From: DASQVO01 sp035640715
GTDB taxonomy: Bacteria; Actinomycetota; Actinomycetes; Streptosporangiales; Streptosporangiaceae
DNA length: 18,887 nt
Assembly (NCBI GenBank): GCA_035640715.1
Contig: DASQVO010000189.1
Location: forward strand, 1-18,887
Direction of reading: 5' to 3'
Below, in pieces: positions 13,932 through 18,887 of the stretch (the first letter of the stretch is position 1; each line of letters begins with the position of its first letter). Made by a program: the position numbers and the translations under genes. The notes beneath the pieces are model-generated. The model was given only the letters and a program-made list of their open reading frames with translations. It ran no database searches and was not told where the DNA came from.

Positions 13932-14464
13932 AGAACGCTTTGCGCCTCTTCCCGTCAGGCTACGCTGCCGCCGGGCTCGCCCGCATGACCCATCAGGGCC
14001 ATTTTCAGATCACCCTCAGGTAGGGTTTTACCCGGGTTGGCGGTAACAATTCCGCGAAAGTATCCATATTGCGGTCACTGATCCGGTACGGGGCCGTCAG
14101 GCACTGCGCCTGCGGCACTGCTTCACGCGGCACGCCCCCGCGGGAGGGCCGGCGGAACCGCCGAGCCAGCCGGCGCGGCGACCGCCGGGGCCCGAGCTTT
14201 CGCCCCGCTATATGGTAAAATACTGGCCCGTACCCGCCGCCATGACCGGCCGCATTCAACTATGCGTATAACGGGGCACTCCGACGTTTCGGTTGCGCGG
14301 ACGGGTGCTTCGGGACAAGAGTCGTACACATATCGCTCCCCGCACAACGTGCAAAGTTCTCGTAGACTCCGCGGCCTGCCGAGCATGCCTGCGATAACGT
14401 GCCCACAGATGCCCGGATTTAACCCTTCCCTCACGTTCCCCGATATAAGGTCCCTGTTGGAGCC
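13932..14464. other. About 530-base gap before the DivIVA-type gene
   Basis: Open frames of 84 codons (minus) and 68 codons (plus) exist but lack codon bias and ribosome binding sites, so I reject them. Visible elements: GTAGGGTTTTACCC at 14020-14033, containing the inverted repeat GGGT-TTT-ACCC; a hairpin CGGCGG-AA-CCGCCG at 14150-14163; an AT-rich patch TATATGGTAAAATAC near 14210-14224; and TATAAG at 14444-14449, a likely -10 for the next gene. The length and less coding-like composition leave room for a small RNA, but I cannot identify one. Confidence 0.5.
14444..14449 (+). promoter_or_regulatory. Probable -10 element of the DivIVA-type gene
   Basis: TATAAG lies 15 bases before the ATG at 14465, so the transcript would have a leader of under 10 bases. 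This fits the lack of a well-spaced ribosome binding site (GGAG ends only 2 bases before the ATG). Confidence 0.35.
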
Positions 14465-15784
14465 ATGAACGAAAATAGCGATCTCCTTCCCAATCTCACC
14501 CACGAAGACGCTTTCGAAGTGCAAATGCGCGGGTACAGCCGCCGCCAGGTGGATGAGTTCGTCGCCCGGTCCCGCAGCCAGGTCCGCGAACTGGAGGAAC
14601 GGCTGAGCCACGCCCTCGGTGAGGGAGAACATCTCCGCCAGGAAGTGAAGGCCCTCCGTCAGCAGGCTCTTGGCGGCAGGCCCGCCCATGAAGAGGTCAG
14701 CGAGCGGATCGCGCAGATCCTCAAGCTCGCCGACGATGAAGCCAAGGCCCAGAAAACCCGGGCCGATGACGATATCAGGAAGCAGCGCGCGGACGCCCAG
14801 CAGGAAGCCGACCGGATCCGCAAGGAAGCCCGCGACCAGGCAGAGCACATGCTCACCTCGGCGCAGGAGCAGGCAGAGCGTGCGATCTCAGCTGCGCGGG
14901 CGGAAGCGGAGAAGACGCAGAACACCTCCCGCGCAGAGGCCGACCGCATGATCGACGACGCGCGGAAGAAGGCCGAAGACATGCTCACCACCGCGAAGGC
15001 GCAGGCCAAGAAGACCCTGGACGAGGTGACTGCCCGGGCCACGGCCATCCACGATGGCGCCGAGCGCCGGCTCAACCTGCTCAGCACGCGGCATGCCGAG
15101 ACTATCCGCCGGCTGAACGAGATCCTGGACGGCGTGTCTGGTCTTGTCGCGTCCGAGTCGGCGCGCCTTTCGCTGGAAGAAGAGGTGGAGCAGACGGTCG
15201 CGAAGGCGCTCCGGGAACCGCTGCCCGCTGACGGCGAGGCACCCGCGGCACGGGGCGAGAGCACGGGCGGCGGCGAGCCGGCTGTGAGAACCGCCGCAGC
15301 TGCCGTCATCGATCCCCTCGGCCCCGGAAACCAGCGCGGCACCACCCCTGCCGCCGTGCAGGGCGCGGCGCAGGCTGCTCAGCCGCAGGCACACGCCCCC
15401 GTCGGCGCCCCGGCTGGCACAGGCCGTTCCGCCGCTGCGGGCGCGGTGAACCAGACGCCGGCCCGCCCGTCCAATCCGGGTACCGGCACGGCGCCGCTCC
15501 CGGTCGTGCACGACACCCATCAGACCACGTCAGCACCGGTGAACCCGCGAACTGGTATGTCAGGCGGGCAGGCCCGGGCAGCCGGCCCGGGCCCGGCGGG
15601 CCAGTCGCCGACCGGGCCCGGCGGTTCCCGCACGGCACCCGAGGACCATGCGGCAAACCGGCTGCCGAACGGGCCGGCCGACGGCCGTCGCACGAGCGCG
15701 GCGCCGGGTAACTTCGGCGGGACCATTGACTCCGACGAGGCAGCGGAAGGCGTCCGAATCGTCCGGGAGCAGCGGCAGCGTTAG
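14465..15784 (+). CDS. DivIVA-type coiled-coil protein
   Basis: Predicted cytoskeleton-like or polar scaffold protein of 439 aa. The N-terminal motif FEVQMRGYSRRQVDEFVARS (17-36) is the DivIVA-like membrane-curvature or lipid-binding segment seen in Wag31 and FilP-type proteins. A continuous coiled coil of about 200 residues (36-245) follows, rich in Ala, Glu, Lys, Arg and Gln with repeated AEADRI/AEADRM and A..QAE phrases. The C-terminal 170 residues are Pro/Gly/Ala/Thr-rich and disordered-looking. Genes like this are often mislabelled as cellulose-binding proteins or ATP synthase subunit B. It is monocistronic and ends toward a ppx gene on the other strand. A role in tip growth, cell wall or septum placement is inferred from the family only. 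Confidence 0.8.
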   Translation: MNENSDLLPNLTHEDAFEVQMRGYSRRQVDEFVARSRSQVRELEERLSHALGEGEHLRQEVKALRQQALGGRPAHEEVSERIAQILKLADDEAKAQKTRADDDIRKQRADAQQEADRIRKEARDQAEHMLTSAQEQAERAISAARAEAEKTQNTSRAEADRMIDDARKKAEDMLTTAKAQAKKTLDEVTARATAIHDGAERRLNLLSTRHAETIRRLNEILDGVSGLVASESARLSLEEEVEQTVAKALREPLPADGEAPAARGESTGGGEPAVRTAAAAVIDPLGPGNQRGTTPAAVQGAAQAAQPQAHAPVGAPAGTGRSAAAGAVNQTPARPSNPGTGTAPLPVVHDTHQTTSAPVNPRTGMSGGQARAAGPGPAGQSPTGPGGSRTAPEDHAANRLPNGPADGRRTSAAPGNFGGTIDSDEAAEGVRIVREQRQR

Positions 15785-15933
15785 TAGTGCTGGCCCGGGA
15801 GGACGACCCCCCGGAACCCCCCGCCTGCTCGCGCCGGTTGCTGCCCGACACACCGGCCGCTCGCCGGGCCTAAGGCCCGGACTCGCTGGGCCGGTACGAT
15901 CGCCTGTCCGTAACTCCCGGTGCGGGATGCGGT

Positions 15934-15970
15934 TGCTCACCTAGCCAGCCGTGGGCTGGCTAGGTGAGCA
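15934..15970. terminator. Bidirectional terminator hairpin between DivIVA-type gene and ppx
   Basis: TGCTCACCTAGCCAGCC, loop GTG, then the exact reverse complement: a perfect 17-bp stem with a 3-base loop. It serves the two convergent genes. The right arm includes the stop codon (TAG, 15960-15962) and last codons of ppx. No T-run is present. Confidence 0.75.
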
Positions 15971-16886
15971 TGTCGAGGCGGCGCAGGATGACGCCTTCGC
16001 GCAGTGCCCATGGGCAGATGTCAAGCTCGGAGACGCCGAACAGGTCCATCGCCGCGTCGGCGATGATCGCGCCGGCGGGCAGTTGCGGCGCCCGGGCGGC
16101 CGAGACGCCGGGCAGCTTGGTGCGCTCGGCCAGCGTCATCTGCGGCAGCCGTTCCGCCCAGGCGGTCGCGTCGGTGTTCCGCACGACCCGGCGCGCGTAG
16201 GGCCCCTCATTGGACGGCGCCGCGCCCGCGATCCTGGCGATCTGCCTGAACGTCTTCGATGTCGCGACGGCGCGATCGGGGCGGCCGTAACGCATGACGC
16301 CGCCTATCGTGCGGGCTATCTCGGAACGCACGTACTTGCGCAGATCCCGCGTCTCTTCTGCGGTCGCTGGGTCGGAGTGGAGCCATTCACGTGTCAGCCT
16401 GCCCGCGCCGAGCGGCAGGGATACCGCTACATCCGGGTCCTCGTCGATACCGGAGGCAATCTCCAGTGATCCGCCGCCGATGTCGAGGACCAGCAGCCGC
16501 CCCGACGACCAGCCGAACCACCGCCGCGCCGCGAGAAACGTGAGCCGCGCTTCATCCTCACCAGGCAGGACCTTGATGCGCGCGCCGGTCTGCTCCATGA
16601 TCCGGGCGAGCACTTCGTCACCGTTGATGGCATCCCGGACCGCAGACGTGGCGAACCCGACGAAATCCTCGACGCCCTTGTCCTCGGCCATCCGCATCGC
16701 CTCTTCGACAAAGGCCCGCAGCCGGGCCTCGCCGTCGGCGGAGAGCCGGCCGCTGTCTTCCAGGTGGTCGGCCAAGCGCAGCTCGGCCTTGTGCGAGAAC
16801 GCCGGGAGCGGACGCGCCCCTGGGTACGCGTCCACAATCAGCAGGTGAACAGTATTGGAACCCACATCCAGCACCCCAAGCCGCAT
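15960..16886 (-). CDS. ppx: Exopolyphosphatase / ppGpp phosphatase family protein (Ppx/GppA)
   Basis: Hydrolyses terminal phosphates of polyphosphate or the 5'-phosphate of pppGpp; which of the two cannot be told from sequence. Cytoplasmic, 308 aa, the short actinobacterial form without the C-terminal HD-type domain of E. coli Ppx. Actin-fold motifs: phosphate-1 GVLDVGSNTVHLL (4-16), the FATSAVRDA segment (78-86), the catalytic-region Glu in PGEDEARLTF (108-117), and phosphate-2 LVLDIGGGSLEIA (132-144). The start at 16886 gives the family's usual MRLGVLDVGSNT; an in-frame ATG at 16979 would add 31 unconserved residues. It fits the phosphate theme of the window but is not near the pst genes. 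Its stop lies inside the shared terminator stem. Confidence 0.92.
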   Translation of the reverse strand: MRLGVLDVGSNTVHLLIVDAYPGARPLPAFSHKAELRLADHLEDSGRLSADGEARLRAFVEEAMRMAEDKGVEDFVGFATSAVRDAINGDEVLARIMEQTGARIKVLPGEDEARLTFLAARRWFGWSSGRLLVLDIGGGSLEIASGIDEDPDVAVSLPLGAGRLTREWLHSDPATAEETRDLRKYVRSEIARTIGGVMRYGRPDRAVATSKTFRQIARIAGAAPSNEGPYARRVVRNTDATAWAERLPQMTLAERTKLPGVSAARAPQLPAGAIIADAAMDLFGVSELDICPWALREGVILRRLDMLT

Positions 16887-17072
16887 AACCTTGACGCTAC
16901 TAACTCCGGGTCCGGCGGCCCAGAGGGGCGGCCTGACGCCGCTTCCGCAGATCAGCGCCGCCTGCCTGGGGGTCTTCACGCCGTGACCCCCAATGACTTC
17001 TGTGACTTAATCTCACTTTTGAGGCGATTCTGTGCAGACGCATGCACGGATAGTGCCTGATGCCCCATCATT

Positions 17073-17084
17073 GTCCAAATGGAC
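17073..17084. promoter_or_regulatory. 12-base palindrome upstream of the sigma factor gene
   Basis: GTCCA-AA-TGGAC is a perfect inverted repeat in the divergent ppx/sigma promoter region and overlaps the upstream in-frame ATG (17079). It could be an operator for the sigma gene if translation starts at 17223. Confidence 0.3.
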
Positions 17085-17222
17085 CGTTCGGCAGACATAG
17101 CCCTTACCGATGCGACCCGGGTAGCTAAGGGCGGCAAGTCCGCCTCGTACCGTTCCGGGCGCTTCACGCTACTGGGCACCGCAAAGCCGAGGGGGGACCA
17201 GGAAGCCGGTGGGGGGCTAGAG

Positions 17223-17987
17223 GTGATCGAGAGCCAAGAGGTGATCGAGAACCAGGAAGCGACGGGGACGGCCCAGCGCCTGCCGGATAGCGCGGCCGCC
17301 ACCGGTGCCGCCGCGACCGTAGCCGACAAGCCCGATCTCACCGCGGCCGTGGCTGCTGCCCAGCAGGGCGACGAGGAGGCATTCCGCCTCCTCTACCGTG
17401 ACATGCAGCCGCGGCTACTGCGTTACCTGCGGGCCATGGTGGGCGATGACGCCGAGGACGTGGCCTCGGAGGCGTGGCTGCACATAGCGCGGGACCTGCC
17501 CACGTTCAGCGGTGACTCTGACGGGTTCCGCGGGTGGGCCGCGACGATCGCCCGGCATCGCGCCACCGACCACCAGCGGCGCCATCGCCGGCGCCCGCAG
17601 CCGTCGGCGACGCCCATCGAGGATCTCGGTGATCTGGCCGGGGGCGAGGATACGGCGCAGAGCGCGCTGGATGTGGTCTCCACGGAGAGCGCCATCGCGC
17701 TGATCGCCGAGCTTCCACGCGACCAGGCAGAGGCAGTGCTGCTCCGCGTGGTGGTGGGACTGGACGCGGAGAGCGCCGGGAAGGTGCTCAGCAAGCGCGC
17801 CGGGGCGGTCCGGACGGCCACCTATCGTGGCTTGCGGCGGCTGGCGTCGCGGCTGGAGCAGGCGCAGGCGGCGGACGTGGACGGCAGCAGGAAAGGATGC
17901 CTGCTGCCCCGCCGGGCAAGCGCAGCCGACAAAGTCAGCCCGCCGAAGCGGCCTTTGAGGCCGGAGCGGCCATTGAGTGAGGAGTGA
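17223..17987 (+). CDS. ECF-like RNA polymerase sigma factor
   Basis: Extracytoplasmic-function type sigma factor, 254 aa from the GTG chosen. Region 2 (about 39-122) carries DEEAFRLLYRDMQPRLLRYLRAMVGD-DAEDVASEAWLHIARDL and FRGWAATIARHRATDHQRRHRR, the typical core-binding and -10 recognition helices. Region 4 (about 155-212) reads IALIAELPRDQAEAVLLRVVVGLDAESAGKVLSKRAGAVRTATYRGLRRLA. A basic, Pro-rich tail of about 40 residues follows. The GTG has a GGTGGGGGG run 6 bases upstream. The frame stays open to ATG 17079, but those 48 codons have lower third-position GC and no ribosome binding site. Two copies of an 18-base repeat (17220-17255, EVIESQ/EVIENQ) span the start. It lies 51 bases upstream of a membrane protein that may be its anti-sigma partner. 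Confidence 0.82.
   Translation: MIESQEVIENQEATGTAQRLPDSAAATGAAATVADKPDLTAAVAAAQQGDEEAFRLLYRDMQPRLLRYLRAMVGDDAEDVASEAWLHIARDLPTFSGDSDGFRGWAATIARHRATDHQRRHRRRPQPSATPIEDLGDLAGGEDTAQSALDVVSTESAIALIAELPRDQAEAVLLRVVVGLDAESAGKVLSKRAGAVRTATYRGLRRLASRLEQAQAADVDGSRKGCLLPRRASAADKVSPPKRPLRPERPLSEE
17950..17962 (+). repeat. Hairpin near the 3' end of the sigma gene
   Basis: GGCCT-TTG-AGGCC can form a 5-bp stem 25 bases before the sigma stop. AGTGACACA is then repeated at 17983-17991 and 18000-18008, in the short gap before the membrane protein gene. Together they could tune expression of the second gene relative to the first; evidence is weak. Confidence 0.25.
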
Positions 17988-18038
17988 CACAAACGAAGTA
18001 GTGACACATGCGAGGAACTTGACGCTGAAGGACGTGAG

Positions 18039-18887
18039 ATGAACGCAAGCCAGCCCCGCAGGGTCGACCGGAGGACCGCCGAGCAACTGCTCAGCGGCGA
18101 TCTGGCCGGTCCAGACGCAGGCCATGCCCGCCTCAGCCGCCTGCTGGCCGCCGCATCGGCGCCAGGGCGCGACAGCGAGCTGGCCGGCGAGGAGATGGCG
18201 GTGGCAGCGTTCACGGCAGAACGCCCCGTCCCTGTCGCTAAGTCCCGGGAAGGACAGATGATTAAGTCTCCCCTCGCCAAGCTCCTTACCCTCAAAGTCC
18301 TCGGCGTTGCTGCCGCATGCGGCAGCATCGGCGGCGTCGCACTCGCGGCGAACGCCGGCGCTTTCAGCAGTACCCCCGCCACGTCCGTAACGTCTTCCGG
18401 CCAGTCCTCAGCCTCCGTCAGCGATGGCACCGCGTCGGCCACCATGGGTGGCGGAGCCCATTCGTCCGGCCAGCTGGGCAAATTCGCCCAGCTGACAGTG
18501 AACGGCAAGCTCACGTCCTCGGCCGTCACCGAACTGTCCGGGCTGTGCACCCAGGTGGCCGATAAGGTCGCGGTGCTCAAGGGCGAGATCAACTCGGCCG
18601 GCGGGCAGGCACTCAGCCCGGTCGGCATTGAGCAGGCCCTGGCCAGCCCTGCCGTGGCCGGTGTCCTGAGCAACCCGACGTTCGCGTCCCTCACCTCGCT
18701 CATCGGAAACGCGACCGATGCGCCGAACTACTGCGCGCTCCTGCTGGACCTGCCGAAGCTTCCCGACCCGGCTATCCTGTCGCAACTGCCGACGGCGGCC
18801 CTGACGACGCTGCCGGTCTCCGTGCTGGGCAAGCTGCCGACCTCGGTGCTGGCAGACCTGCCCACCTCGGTCCTGTCCGGACTGCCG
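18039..18887 (+). CDS. Single-pass membrane protein with LP repeats, possible anti-sigma partner (partial)
   Basis: The open frame runs from ATG 18039 to the window end without a stop (283 aa so far). AAGGA at 18028-18032 with a 6-base spacer fixes the start. Residues 1-78 are a soluble helical segment with RRTAEQLLSGDLAG and SELAGEEMAVAAFTAER, a layout I know from proteins encoded next to actinobacterial ECF sigma genes; it lacks the zinc HxxxCxxC motif of classic anti-sigma domains. One membrane helix spans about 80-108. The outer part has a Ser/Thr/Gly linker (109-146), a folded-looking stretch with Cys170 and Cys232 that may pair, then an 8-residue repeat from residue 250 (LPTAALTT, LPVSVLGK, LPTSVLAD, LPTSVLSG, LP) that continues beyond the edge. 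Sigma control is inferred from position only. Confidence 0.7.
   Translation, partial: MNASQPRRVDRRTAEQLLSGDLAGPDAGHARLSRLLAAASAPGRDSELAGEEMAVAAFTAERPVPVAKSREGQMIKSPLAKLLTLKVLGVAAACGSIGGVALAANAGAFSSTPATSVTSSGQSSASVSDGTASATMGGGAHSSGQLGKFAQLTVNGKLTSSAVTELSGLCTQVADKVAVLKGEINSAGGQALSPVGIEQALASPAVAGVLSNPTFASLTSLIGNATDAPNYCALLLDLPKLPDPAILSQLPTAALTTLPVSVLGKLPTSVLADLPTSVLSGLP
18786..18887 (+). repeat. 24-base coding repeat (8-residue Leu-Pro unit), cut by window end
   Basis: Four full units and the start of a fifth encode LPxxxLxx in perfect phase. Leu at positions 1 and 6 and Pro at 2 are invariant, and Val at 5 is kept in three of four. Codons differ between units, so the repeat is kept at the protein level rather than being a fresh duplication. 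Confidence 0.85.

Noticed and set aside
14005..14468. Open frames of 84 codons (minus) and 68 codons (plus) before the DivIVA-type gene
   Set aside because: No codon bias, no ribosome binding site and no recognisable motif; treated as intergenic.
14659..15345. 228-codon Ser/Arg/Cys-rich minus-strand frame opposite the DivIVA-type gene
   Set aside because: Antisense shadow of a coiled-coil gene; long open antisense frames are usual in such GC-rich, Ala/Glu-rich genes.
17822..18703. 293-codon minus-strand open frame opposite the sigma and membrane protein genes
   Set aside because: It spans two genes on the other strand; the plus-strand frame from 18039 has a ribosome binding site, a membrane helix and an in-phase protein repeat, and so is the real one.

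Overview
The window comes from a high-GC actinobacterium. Most genes carry G or C at third codon positions, GTG and TTG starts are used, a mycothiol synthase (mshD) and a GlnR-type orphan regulator are present, and the gene order around glnR is a known actinobacterial block. The genus cannot be fixed from this stretch alone. No tRNA, rRNA, CRISPR array, insertion sequence or phage gene was seen. This is mostly core genome.

Region 1 (1-7400) is phosphate uptake. A lone lipoprotein phosphate-binding gene (pstS copy 1, minus strand) lies downstream of a GntR/UTRA-like regulator. After a 713-base divergent intergenic region comes a complete pstS-pstC-pstA-pstB operon on the plus strand. Its promoter carries two near-identical 20-base direct repeats just upstream of a -10-like hexamer, the layout expected for a Pho-type activator site.

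Region 2 (7398-11538, all minus strand) holds, in order of transcription: a DUF2993 exported lipid-binding-like protein, a membrane-anchored thioredoxin (thiX-like), a DUF4395 membrane protein with a CxxC motif, a two-domain thiosulfate sulfurtransferase (cysA/sseA), a DUF1416 protein (sseC-like) and, after a perfect 36-base palindrome, phoU. Region 3 (11741-13619, plus strand) is glnR followed by mshD, with reading frames that appear to overlap by 131 bases. From memory, Mycobacterium tuberculosis has nearly the same set at Rv0814c-Rv0821c (sseC2, cysA2, thiX, a DUF2993 gene, glnR, mshD, phoT, phoY2). Phosphate, nitrogen and sulfur/redox functions are therefore linked here by an old synteny rather than by recent acquisition.

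Region 4 (13620-18887) holds a small conserved-looking protein, a long DivIVA-type coiled-coil protein, a Ppx/GppA phosphatase convergent with it through a strong bidirectional hairpin, and an ECF-like sigma factor. The sigma gene is followed by a single-pass membrane protein that is cut by the window end and enters an 8-residue Leu-Pro repeat.

No clearly new multi-gene system is present. The best leads are the sigma factor/LP-repeat membrane protein pair, the repeat-based pst promoter, the pstS-gntR side module, the glnR/mshD overlap, and a decayed duplication of the 3' end of the DUF4395 gene.
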